64,000 bases of DNA from Chryseobacterium gleum (lineage in GTDB: Bacteria > Bacteroidota > Bacteroidia > Flavobacteriales_D > Crocinitomicaceae), in NCBI GenBank assembly GCA_945888625.1, contig CAMDAH010000005.1, positions 1 to 64,000 of the forward strand, given 5' to 3'. Under the pieces are notes generated by a model. The model did not search any database, was not told where the DNA came from, and worked only from the letters and a program-made list of their open reading frames with translations. A program made the position numbers and the translations under genes. Positions 13,464 to 21,977 of this stretch are shown here, one piece after another. The number at the start of each line of letters is the position of its first letter. Position 1 is the stretch's first letter.

Positions 13464-15371
13464 TTAAATATCCTCTATGCATCTAACATAAATTCCGCAG
13501 GTTAGTAATGCCGTCGACATACTAATCGACCAATAGGGTTCGTAGTTATAGATATGAGCGGATGAAGCATCATTTTCCTCCATTGTATCAGTCCACCAAA
13601 GACAGTGACCAATAGAATCCGTGTCAAAATCAACGGGGCCTCGATAACCTTCAGTGTTTATTCTCATTTCTTTCCATAAAATCCATGTAGGATGAAACTG
13701 TGGATCATCATCATGTTCCCATCTCCAATCATAAAAGGATTCTAATTCTAACCAGTCTTGTTTCGAAGGCACACGCCAACCTTCAGGAGCTAATTCACGA
13801 GGATCATTTACCGCAAACCAATTGTATAGTTTACCATTTATTCTGCCTATGTCATTGTCATTTTTATAGTAGCACCATGCAGGAATTCCTAATTCTCCCG
13901 CTCTTTTCCATTCCTCATCGGTTTTTGCTTCAAAAATTATATCGCCATTACGAAAACGTTCAACATTCAGATTATTCTTCATCCAAATTTTTCCGTTAAT
14001 CCTTAAAAACTCTTCATTATTATATTTTTTTGGTTTAATGCAGCGAACAGAGAATCCTTTGCCTTTTTCTCTGATGTTAGAATTACCCATAAGTAGTTCA
14101 AAAAGAAAATCATTAATCATAAAACATTTAGCCATCTCTTTTTTTGTTACTCCTGGCAATTCATAATCGAAACACTCTGATGAAGTCCACCAAGTAGCAT
14201 CTTTACCTAGTTCATTTCTATCTCTACGACTACGTTTGAATAAATCGAATTCATAAAAATATAGATACTCTTTTTTTATGTTATTGTAAAAAACTCCATT
14301 TACCATTCTTCCCCCTCCTGGTAATCCAGAAAAACCACTATCATTAATCTCATCCGAATTTTCAATCCAGTCAGGACAATCTAACCAATCAGCACAATCT
14401 ATAATTTTTGTAATATAATTTTCTCCAAGTTCATCCCTTAAAATCTCCCATTCTTCTGTAGTGGGAATTGACCATCCCTCAGGAGCCAACCCTCTTGGAT
14501 CGTTGACCGCATACCAATTGTATAATTTACCATATTTTTTCCCGTTGGCTGGGTCATTATCATAGTAACACCAAGCTGGTTTTTCTTCATCTGCCGCTTT
14601 CTGCCAGTCTTCATTGCTTTTAGCTTCTTGAATTAAATCTCCATTTCTAAAACAATTTATATTTAAGTTTCTTCTGGTCCAAATCTGCCCACCTATTTCA
14701 ACATTTTCTTCATCAACTTCTCTATTTTCATCAAGTAATACAGATTTTTTGAGTTTTTCCATCAAAGACTTTTCATTAGGCGCGGTGTACTTTCCAAATA
14801 GATGAATAATTCCTTTCTTTTTTAACTCCCAAAAACACTTCGCCGTGGCTTGAATATCTGCTAAGGCATCATGGGCACCTTCGAAATCGCTGTTAAATAA
14901 AAACCGATATAATTCGTCTAATTTTGGCCATTTATAGCCATAAGGGCCCTCTATTTTGCATAAATCAACTGTTTTAAGCATGGTGCAAACTTTTTCTTTT
15001 GCAACAATAACATTTTCTTTACCCAAGCGAATTAGTTCACTTCCAATAATCTTTTCATCGAAAGCCATATTGTGCGCAACGATCATCTTAGATCTTTTCA
15101 AGTGAATTAAAAACAATTCAAAAACATCATTGATGTCTGATCCGCGTTGCTTTGCCATCTCGGTTGTAATACCATGAACATTTGACGCCTCAGTTGGAAT
15201 TGTAAAACCATCCGGTTTAATTATCTCATTGCAAGAATGAATTAAATTCCCGTCAAAATCGTAGACTAAATAAGCTAACTGGACTAATCGAGGCCAATTA
15301 TCCAAGTCTGAAACTGGTGCTTTCCAGTTTTTAGGCAAACCTGTTGTTTCTGTATCGAAGAAAAGTAACAT
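13464..15371 (-). CDS. DnaQ-like 3'-5' exonuclease fused to two FISUMP domains
   Basis: This 635-aa protein has a DEDD exonuclease domain at about 1-185: FFDTETTGLP (D6, E8), IVAHNMAFDEKI near 100, and FEGAHDALADIQAT near 165, the residues of the DnaQ/epsilon family. From about 225 to the end it carries two copies of the Fibrobacter succinogenes major paralogous (FISUMP) domain, each with the pattern IWxxxNLNxxxFRNGD, PAWCYY, GKLYNWxAVNDPRxLAPEGWxxP and a terminal VRCI. FISUMP domains are normally seen in exported Bacteroidota proteins, yet there is no signal peptide here. The domains may recognise a ligand and direct the nuclease. It is the last gene of the mcrB-mcrC run, 5 bases after mcrC. 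Confidence 0.8.
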   Translation of the reverse strand: MLLFFDTETTGLPKNWKAPVSDLDNWPRLVQLAYLVYDFDGNLIHSCNEIIKPDGFTIPTEASNVHGITTEMAKQRGSDINDVFELFLIHLKRSKMIVAHNMAFDEKIIGSELIRLGKENVIVAKEKVCTMLKTVDLCKIEGPYGYKWPKLDELYRFLFNSDFEGAHDALADIQATAKCFWELKKKGIIHLFGKYTAPNEKSLMEKLKKSVLLDENREVDEENVEIGGQIWTRRNLNINCFRNGDLIQEAKSNEDWQKAADEEKPAWCYYDNDPANGKKYGKLYNWYAVNDPRGLAPEGWSIPTTEEWEILRDELGENYITKIIDCADWLDCPDWIENSDEINDSGFSGLPGGGRMVNGVFYNNIKKEYLYFYEFDLFKRSRRDRNELGKDATWWTSSECFDYELPGVTKKEMAKCFMINDFLFELLMGNSNIREKGKGFSVRCIKPKKYNNEEFLRINGKIWMKNNLNVERFRNGDIIFEAKTDEEWKRAGELGIPAWCYYKNDNDIGRINGKLYNWFAVNDPRELAPEGWRVPSKQDWLELESFYDWRWEHDDDPQFHPTWILWKEMRINTEGYRGPVDFDTDSIGHCLWWTDTMEENDASSAHIYNYEPYWSISMSTALLTCGIYVRCIEDI

Positions 15372-15376
15372 TTAGT

Positions 15377-16612
15377 TTAATTTTTTATTATTAACCCCAT
15401 CACATCCTCCGCTAACTTTTCAGAAATCACTCCATCTTCTAACACATTAACCATTGCTATTTTACATTGATGAAATTCAGTTGCGTAATCATTAAGGTCA
15501 TTGTGATTTGGGTAAGATTTATAACCACTGTCATAAGGTTCCCCGGGGTATAAAAGCACCACCTTATTTGTGTCCCAGAAGCGGGCATAGGTATACATTT
15601 GACGCAAGTCTTCGATACTGGCTGCTTTGTTGGTTGGACGTTTCCATTTGGTATCAATGATGATTGTTTCACCGCCTTTTTTCAAAACGATGTCTGGGCG
15701 TATGGTTCGTTGTGAACCGTAAAATGTTTTTGATTCTTGGCCTGTTACTCCTAACATTTCTTCAGGATGTTTTAGTGCATGTTTTTTTAAGGCACGCACC
15801 ACGTATTCTTCCCATAATACATTCATATCGAATAAAAGTGCAATCATTTTCTGCTGTCCGTGATTGATATCTGGCGAATAATTGAGAATAATCAATTTTG
15901 CGAGTTCAAGAGCACGTTCGTATGGGGCCGTTTTTCGATTGATTTTAATCGATTCTAACAATTGAAGGCTTGGCTTTATGCTATCCACTTCAGGAAATGC
16001 CAATTGTGTTCTTCGGCACTTATCGTTTAAGCGTGTTGCTCTTGTAAATTGCCCTACGATATCTAAGGCATGAGCCAATACTTGATGGAGTTTGTGGTTG
16101 GCATCATAAATTTGATGGGCTGTAAAAAAGCGTTCTTTGTGAATGAGGTTGTGACGAATGTTTCCAGCAAAATCTAGTTTCCCTTTCAATGCTTTTACAT
16201 TACTTGTTTCTGTTCTGTATTTCTTCACTAATCCTGCATGGAGGAGTTGATCTACTTCTTTTAAAAAGTATTCGAAATAGACCTCCAATAAGTTAATGTG
16301 TTGTTTTTTGAGATGGGCATTTCCAGCCGTTTGTGCTTTTACTTTGCCACACGCCTTAAGCATTTGGAGCAAAACATCTTTCCATTTATCGTTACTATCA
16401 TCTTTGTCTGCTTTTGGATGAATGTGCACCAACAAACCATCCACTTGAATTACACCAACGTATTGTTTGAAACGCAAACCGTTGTGCAGAACATCAAAAT
16501 ACTCGTTATTGTGAACAGTATTCAATTTGACAAAAGCATCCCAATGGCTTTGTTTAAAACCTTGTTCACCGATTAATAAGCGGCCATGTTCAAAGACATC
16601 TATTTTATTCAA
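15377..16612 (-). CDS. mcrC: McrC nuclease subunit
   Basis: This 411-aa protein matches McrC: an N-terminal domain that contacts the McrB AAA+ ring and a C-terminal PD-(D/E)xK endonuclease domain, visible as RPDIVLKKGGETIIIDTKWKR at about 305-325 (D, D-x-K). It would cleave DNA when McrB translocates after recognising modified cytosines or other bases. The start overlaps the McrB stop by 4 bases, the standard McrBC arrangement. Length is normal for the family, and the catalytic residues are intact, so the system should be active. Confidence 0.88.
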   Translation of the reverse strand: MNKIDVFEHGRLLIGEQGFKQSHWDAFVKLNTVHNNEYFDVLHNGLRFKQYVGVIQVDGLLVHIHPKADKDDSNDKWKDVLLQMLKACGKVKAQTAGNAHLKKQHINLLEVYFEYFLKEVDQLLHAGLVKKYRTETSNVKALKGKLDFAGNIRHNLIHKERFFTAHQIYDANHKLHQVLAHALDIVGQFTRATRLNDKCRRTQLAFPEVDSIKPSLQLLESIKINRKTAPYERALELAKLIILNYSPDINHGQQKMIALLFDMNVLWEEYVVRALKKHALKHPEEMLGVTGQESKTFYGSQRTIRPDIVLKKGGETIIIDTKWKRPTNKAASIEDLRQMYTYARFWDTNKVVLLYPGEPYDSGYKSYPNHNDLNDYATEFHQCKIAMVNVLEDGVISEKLAEDVMGLIIKN

Positions 16613-19503
16613 TTGGCGCCTGAAATCATATTTGTGAATGCCGTTAATATTACATCATCTGGCATGGCTATTTTATCACTTAAGTTCTTGATTTGATATG
16701 TTTTTCCAGTTGTTTCAAAGTCTTCTGGTTTCACTGCAAATTTGATTTTACTGGAGTCTTTAATGTTAAAGAAATCAGAACCTATCACCATCTCCATTTT
16801 AGCATAGTCTCCATAGAAGTATTCTTGCAACAAAGGAATTACTTTGTTTGCAAATACATTTCTCAGTGAATCTAACGAATCTACCTCCATAAAAAAGGCA
16901 TGACCAATGGTGTGGTCTCTGTCTACTAATGCTTCAATACGTTCGTTGATGGTAATTAATAAATCTTCTAAAACAATATCGCCAACTTTCCCACTTCCGT
17001 TTTCTCCTTTGTCTTTTAACAACTCAGGTTTTGGCAACATTTCTTCGAAAGAGAATCGTCTGCGTAATGCCGTATCCAACGCTTCAACAGAACGGTCGGC
17101 AGTGTTCATGGTGCCGTATATGTCCACATTTTGTGGAACTGAGAATTGATTTTTCGAATAAGGCAATAAAGCTGACATTGTGTTAGTTGCGCCTTTTCGT
17201 TTATCCTGCTCAATAAGCGTTATCAATTCACCAAAAATGGCTGAGACATTCCCTCGGTTAATTTCATCAATGAAAATGGCATACCGATTTTCTGGATCCA
17301 AAGCCGCTTTTTTGCAAAGTTGTTTGAAAACACCATCTTCGATCTGATAAGCAACATTACCATCCAATTCACTATCAATCATTATCGGTTTTATTCCTTC
17401 AATAAAATCTTCGTAACTATATGATTGATGAAAGGTAGTGAACACATAACGTTGGATGTCTTTATCTGAACTGGGGTTGAAGTTATTTACTGATTCTAAC
17501 ATTTCATAAAGTTCCGGAATTTGTTCACGAACTTCAATTTCTAGTATTTCCCAGTTAGATTCATTTTTCTTATTGAAAATAAACGGAGCTTGCCGTTGTT
17601 TTACACCAACCGTTTCACTAGTTTGAATAGTGTGAGATTGGAGGCAACTCCACATTATCGGCCTAATGCTTTTTGCGTCAGAAAGTTCGGATTTCTTTTT
17701 AACCCAACGATTATTCATGATATCAGCCACTTTTGAAGCAGTACCAAGTTCCAATAATGCCAAAGCAATTACTTGCCACCAAGAACATTCACTCACAACA
17801 TTTTTAAAATGCTGTTCAGCTGAAAGTGAGGTTTCTTTCGTTGTGTACATTGGAAAATATTTATCCTTAAGTTTAAAGGTTTTTCCTGTTCCTGGAGGGC
17901 CGTAGAGAATTTGGTTGATGGTATTTTTTTCAGTTAATTGAATTGTTTTTTGTTCTTTCATTTCAATACCTATTAATTTACGAAGTGCTTCAACATAATC
18001 TGGATATTTTGTTATATCTGTTAGTGTTTTTAAAACGATATCTGCATTTGGTGCATTCCAAATACCACGTTTTACCCATGTAACTTTTCTGCGGCTTTTA
18101 TAGTCTAGTTCTTTATCATCATAATAATATTCGGAGCTCACAATTCCAAATCCCAAATACTCTTGACGACCTTTTTTGGGGATAATAATATCCCCGACTT
18201 GAATAATGTCTCTAAACTCTAAATTGGCTAATGCATTATTGAAACTGGCACTTTCTGTGTTGTACACTTTTTGAATTTCCTTTGCTATTTGTTCTTTATC
18301 ACCAAGTTTTCTTAAATCACCTAGCGCATCCCAACCAATAGCCATTTCTCCTTGATTGTAAAACTCATCCCATTTATTGGCATTTTCACCAGGTGCATAC
18401 AGCCAATATTTTCTATTTGTCATATTCTTGTCTGCAAGTTTCAAGAAAGTGTCGAATTCTATTTTTGTTGCCTTAAAGTTGGTTCCTTGTGAGCCGGCTT
18501 TCAATAAATTCAGATCTTTAATTCCCTGAATTTGCTCTTTGAGAATTGGATTAGCAGCTAAATTATGTGTAATCTTAATCGAAACTCTGCTACTTATTTC
18601 ATTTGTGCGTGAATCAACATAATATCTCATTTCCGATTCATCATCTTTTGCTTCAAAAACATCAGAAGTAACCTCTGCCAATGCGTAACATCCGGCTTTA
18701 TTACCACTAACCCAAAGAATTAATTTATCCCCAATTTTAATAGAGTCTTTGTGTGCTTTTACTGACCAACTTTTCAATGCATTATGATTTAAAGCACTAA
18801 CTACATCGTAAATTTTAAGATTCCCTTGAAAGATCCAATAATTTGAATCTTCATCGGCTTTATTAAACATGGTATACAAAATATCTTGCGCCAACAACAA
18901 ATTATTCTTTCCATCATAATATTCAGGAATGTATTTTTTTACCGTATCAGTTAATTCGGTATCAGGAACAATGTAGTCTTCAATAAATTGATTTAGCAAT
19001 TCCAAATAATGAGCATATTTTTCATTTTTCCCAGCAGGTTCAGCTCCCATTAATTTGCAAAATTCTTTGTAAAAAGTGCTTTTATAAAAGGTGTATTTTA
19101 AAGGATTGTGTAATGTTAAATAAGTGGCAATTGTTCGTTCATCTTGATGGTGGCCTAATTCTGCACCAAGTGAACGGTATAATTCTAAAGAATCAACATT
19201 AAAGTTTTGTACTCTATCGTTTAAAGGGCTTGATTCGTCAAACAAGGAAATGAATAATTGTCTAAATCCTTCTGGTTTTTCTCTACAAATGTGATTGCCA
19301 ACACCAGAAGCAAGCTGATAAATTAAGTTTCCAAATTTTATAGATTTATATTCCTCTGCAAAATCAGGTGCGTTTGTATCTGGGCGCCCTTTATAATTCT
19401 TTACCAATTCCCATTTGTAAACCTCATCCTGCATCTTCGTTTTGGAGATGTAGGTTTTGTAATTTTGTATAAGAGCTAGTATTTGTTGTTTGTTAGGATT
19501 CAT
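16609..19503 (-). CDS. mcrB: McrB-type AAA+ GTPase with two EVE-like modules
   Basis: This 964-aa protein has the McrB AAA+ core: Walker A GPPGTGKT (about 534-541), Walker B AIFIDEINRGN (about 740-750) and GTMNTADRS ... LRRRF (about 800-820, with the MNTADRS motif of McrB). The N-terminal half is a modification-reader region. It has one EVE/PUA-like module at about 218-320 (YWIFQGNLKIYDVV; KIGDKLILWVSG; GCYALAEVTS) and a second EVE-like module at about 363-500 (KYWLYAPGENANKW; VGDIIIPKK). The first 215 residues are a separate helical region. EVE modules bind modified cytosines in other McrB proteins. Two in tandem may read different bases or strands (inference). Confidence 0.87.
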   Translation of the reverse strand: MNPNKQQILALIQNYKTYISKTKMQDEVYKWELVKNYKGRPDTNAPDFAEEYKSIKFGNLIYQLASGVGNHICREKPEGFRQLFISLFDESSPLNDRVQNFNVDSLELYRSLGAELGHHQDERTIATYLTLHNPLKYTFYKSTFYKEFCKLMGAEPAGKNEKYAHYLELLNQFIEDYIVPDTELTDTVKKYIPEYYDGKNNLLLAQDILYTMFNKADEDSNYWIFQGNLKIYDVVSALNHNALKSWSVKAHKDSIKIGDKLILWVSGNKAGCYALAEVTSDVFEAKDDESEMRYYVDSRTNEISSRVSIKITHNLAANPILKEQIQGIKDLNLLKAGSQGTNFKATKIEFDTFLKLADKNMTNRKYWLYAPGENANKWDEFYNQGEMAIGWDALGDLRKLGDKEQIAKEIQKVYNTESASFNNALANLEFRDIIQVGDIIIPKKGRQEYLGFGIVSSEYYYDDKELDYKSRRKVTWVKRGIWNAPNADIVLKTLTDITKYPDYVEALRKLIGIEMKEQKTIQLTEKNTINQILYGPPGTGKTFKLKDKYFPMYTTKETSLSAEQHFKNVVSECSWWQVIALALLELGTASKVADIMNNRWVKKKSELSDAKSIRPIMWSCLQSHTIQTSETVGVKQRQAPFIFNKKNESNWEILEIEVREQIPELYEMLESVNNFNPSSDKDIQRYVFTTFHQSYSYEDFIEGIKPIMIDSELDGNVAYQIEDGVFKQLCKKAALDPENRYAIFIDEINRGNVSAIFGELITLIEQDKRKGATNTMSALLPYSKNQFSVPQNVDIYGTMNTADRSVEALDTALRRRFSFEEMLPKPELLKDKGENGSGKVGDIVLEDLLITINERIEALVDRDHTIGHAFFMEVDSLDSLRNVFANKVIPLLQEYFYGDYAKMEMVIGSDFFNIKDSSKIKFAVKPEDFETTGKTYQIKNLSDKIAMPDDVILTAFTNMISGAN

Positions 19504-19570
19504 TTTTTAGTCTTTAATTAAACTGTTTAATTGGTAAAAACATTTTGAAAATTTAAATTATAAAAAAGAT

Positions 19571-19900
19571 TCAACTCCCCCAATCCTCTTCAATTTTATC
19601 CACCACAAACAACATCGTTTCAAATAAATCATCATACGCTTTAACTGATGCTTGAATCAATTCACCTATATAAGGATAAAAGCCATACTTGTTTGAAGCA
19701 TTTAGTTTAGAATCATAGATTTTTTTTAACTCAAAAACTAACCAACTCAAAGCTGCTGCATGTTCTGTGTAAACTACAACAGTGCCTTCGCGAAAATTAC
19801 GGTTTGGATCATCTGTAATAATAAGGTCTGCGCCACCGAAATGGGAGAAGTCTTTTGGGAATTGTCCTGAATTGATTCTATCCTTTAATTTTTTAATCAT
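19571..19900 (-). CDS. Unknown 109-aa partner of HEPN protein
   Basis: This small protein is not recognised. It is alpha/beta with a beta hairpin (GADLIITDDPNRNFREGTVVVYTEH) followed by two helices. Its ATG overlaps the HEPN gene stop by 4 bases (ATGA), so the two are translationally coupled, like many toxin-antitoxin pairs. It lacks the nucleotidyltransferase motif of MNT antitoxins, the common HEPN partner. An antitoxin or regulatory role for this gene is a guess from coupling. Confidence 0.5.
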   Translation of the reverse strand: MIKKLKDRINSGQFPKDFSHFGGADLIITDDPNRNFREGTVVVYTEHAAALSWLVFELKKIYDSKLNASNKYGFYPYIGELIQASVKAYDDLFETMLFVVDKIEEDWGS

Positions 19901-20586
19901 ACATTGATTTTTAGGTTTTTAATACAAGTAGAAACTATATAATTCAGCACTGGATTGGCTCCTTTTACTATTCGATCGTCATTCACATCTCCTGGCACCT
20001 TTTCACCATGAAAGATATTATTTCGAATTTGATATAAAACCCTTTGTGTGTTTGAATATTTAATTTCATTCAATTGAACTACCACCTCATCTTCAATCAT
20101 CTTAGATATATCTTTCTGGTTGAATTTTTTAATCTTCAACATATTAATCACATAGTAATTATTATCTCGAAAAATTGACTCTTGAAATTTTTCAACTAAT
20201 TCAATAAAGTCTTTATCAATATTAAACTTAGCTTCATAGTCTCTAATGAATTCTCTATAAATATTATCTTCTGTAAACGTTTTCTTAATAGTTAAAAATA
20301 AGCGTTCAGGTAGTTTAATATCAATTGTCAACCGATCTTCTCTACCTACAATTTTTGCTTCTGCAGAGTATCCTTCATCTTCATTAACAAGCAATTGAAC
20401 AACTTTCTCTATTTTTGATTTACCCGTATCAATCTGTGCTTTTTCTCTAATAGCTTTTTCATGATAAAGTGAGTAACAAATAGCATTAAAGGCAATCCAA
20501 TTACTCATGAATTTTAAATATTCATTTGAAGAATTGACCGACTGTTCATGCCAAGCTAGTATCAGTTTTTTTTGTTTCTCATCCAT
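19897..20586 (-). CDS. HEPN-domain protein (apea-like)
   Basis: This 229-aa, mainly helical protein opens with LAWHEQSVNSSNEYLKFMSNWIAFNAICYSLY, the W-x-AFNA pattern of apea/HEPN-type proteins. Near residue 192 it has RNNIFHG, the R-x4-H motif of HEPN ribonucleases. HEPN proteins in defence loci commonly act as RNases that stop translation. Both neighbours are coupled to it: the 109-aa ORF overlaps its 3' end and the 52-aa ORF ends 12 bases upstream. It lies between hsdS and mcrB, so it may be an abortive-infection module added to the restriction genes. The exact substrate is unknown. Confidence 0.7.
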   Translation of the reverse strand: MDEKQKKLILAWHEQSVNSSNEYLKFMSNWIAFNAICYSLYHEKAIREKAQIDTGKSKIEKVVQLLVNEDEGYSAEAKIVGREDRLTIDIKLPERLFLTIKKTFTEDNIYREFIRDYEAKFNIDKDFIELVEKFQESIFRDNNYYVINMLKIKKFNQKDISKMIEDEVVVQLNEIKYSNTQRVLYQIRNNIFHGEKVPGDVNDDRIVKGANPVLNYIVSTCIKNLKINV

Positions 20587-20598
20587 AATACATGTTTT

Positions 20599-20757
20599 TT
20601 ACCCCACCATCGGCCAATCCTTAAACTGACCTTCTGTAATTTTTCGCTGCCATCTTTTATTTAAAACATGGTCATATACCAATATTTTTCTAGGATAAGT
20701 TCCTGTTCTTCTAAACTCAAACTTTCCTCCTTGGCTATATGTTATTTGAAGAGCCAT
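20599..20757 (-). CDS. Small 52-aa protein after hsdS
   Basis: I place the start at the ATG at 20757 (MALQITYSQGGKFEFRR), 2 bases beyond the hsdS stop; a longer reading would overlap hsdS by 46 bases. The protein is basic, with beta-strand character, and ends in a W-rich stretch (KRWQRKITEGQFKDWPMVG). Tight spacing with hsdS upstream (2 bases) and the HEPN gene downstream (12 bases) supports a real gene. Family and function are unknown. Confidence 0.5.
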   Translation of the reverse strand: MALQITYSQGGKFEFRRTGTYPRKILVYDHVLNKRWQRKITEGQFKDWPMVG

Positions 20758-20759
20758 AT

Positions 20760-21977
20760 CTAATTTACTTTCACCTGCCCATTCATCAACATTGGCAATA
20801 GCCAATCTCGCAGTTCTGTGAGTTTTTGGTTTTGGAACGCATTGTTTATTATTGATTCATAAAAGTGACCTGCGTGTGCATTATATTTTTTTAATAGTTC
20901 TGTTTCATTATTTGGAAGTAAGATGAATGACTCATCAACGATTTCTTTATTAATATGAGGTTGTTGGGCACCAGATCTCATTTCCATTAACCTTGGGATT
21001 TCATTTTGTAAATAAGGATATAAGAAATAGCATTTAATATCATCTTTCTCCAAAATACCAATTACAGACTGATTAGCACACGCACTAATGCCTAAAATAC
21101 TTGGTCTTAAATGACGAGTAATAGATAACATTACACTTCCTTTGGGCAATAAATCTGTGGCTGAGTTTTTTATTGCAGCTTCAGTAATTTTTAACTCAGA
21201 ATCAATGATAGGAAAGTTTGCAATTTCACCAGAATTAAGCCAACTAATTTTTCCGTTTTCCCAGTATTCTTTAACTTTTGTTGATGGCGTGCCACCTAGT
21301 GAAGTTTTTAATATTTTTCCGATTTTCTTCACCTCCCACCCTTCAGGAATCTCTCTTTTCAATTTCTCACTCCAAACCAAAGTGCCGCCACTGGTTTTAT
21401 AAGGCTTTCCGTTTTTATGAGGAAAATCAAACTGCACAAACCAATAATCGTAAAGTGTTTTCGCCATTGCTTCTAACTCAGAATTGATGCGGTTGTTGAG
21501 TTCGATTTTGGAATCTATACTTTGAAGAAAAAAAGAAATCGTTTTTTGTGTTTTTTCTTCAGGAACATTGAGTTCAAATGAGGCAAGTATATCAGATGTT
21601 AAATTAGGAAAGGTTGAACCATTTGCGGCATTTAATAAACTTTTTAAATTTGATTGCAATAAGAACTTTAAGAAATGATTGTATTCATTACCATTTTTAT
21701 GTGAAATTGAGGCAAGTCCTCTACCTAGGGCGTACTTTTGGTCTCCCCAGTTCATTCTACCTGTTGTAGAGCCTCTCACACAAAATAATATTTCTCCTTT
21801 ATCACTAAATCGTTTTCCATCAATTGTATATTGTTTCGGAACTGGATAGTATGACGTAAATTCTGCAGGGCCGTTTAAAAGAGCAATACCGTTACCAATA
21901 TCATTACATGTATCACCAGAAGGAGATTGCCCCATTTTTATATTAGCAATTTCAGAGAGCTTTACCTTTTTACTCAT
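20760..21977 (-). CDS. hsdS: Type I restriction-modification specificity subunit HsdS
   Basis: This 405-aa protein has the two target recognition domain layout: TRD1 at about 1-150 starting VKLSEIANIKMGQSPSGDTCN, a conserved helical spacer (INSELEAMAKTLYDYWFVQFDFP, about 160-190), TRD2 starting about 215 (GWEVKKIGKILKTSLGGTPST), and a second spacer ending RDWLLPMLMNGQVKV. HsdS fixes the bipartite sequence methylated and cut by the complex. The start overlaps hsdM by 8 bases. Both TRDs appear intact; I saw no inverted second copy that would allow TRD shuffling. Confidence 0.92.
   Translation of the reverse strand: MSKKVKLSEIANIKMGQSPSGDTCNDIGNGIALLNGPAEFTSYYPVPKQYTIDGKRFSDKGEILFCVRGSTTGRMNWGDQKYALGRGLASISHKNGNEYNHFLKFLLQSNLKSLLNAANGSTFPNLTSDILASFELNVPEEKTQKTISFFLQSIDSKIELNNRINSELEAMAKTLYDYWFVQFDFPHKNGKPYKTSGGTLVWSEKLKREIPEGWEVKKIGKILKTSLGGTPSTKVKEYWENGKISWLNSGEIANFPIIDSELKITEAAIKNSATDLLPKGSVMLSITRHLRPSILGISACANQSVIGILEKDDIKCYFLYPYLQNEIPRLMEMRSGAQQPHINKEIVDESFILLPNNETELLKKYNAHAGHFYESIINNAFQNQKLTELRDWLLPMLMNGQVKVN

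Noticed and set aside
20760..21977. Phase-variable hsdS shufflon
   Set aside because: Only one hsdS gene and no inverted partial copies or recombinase gene are present.
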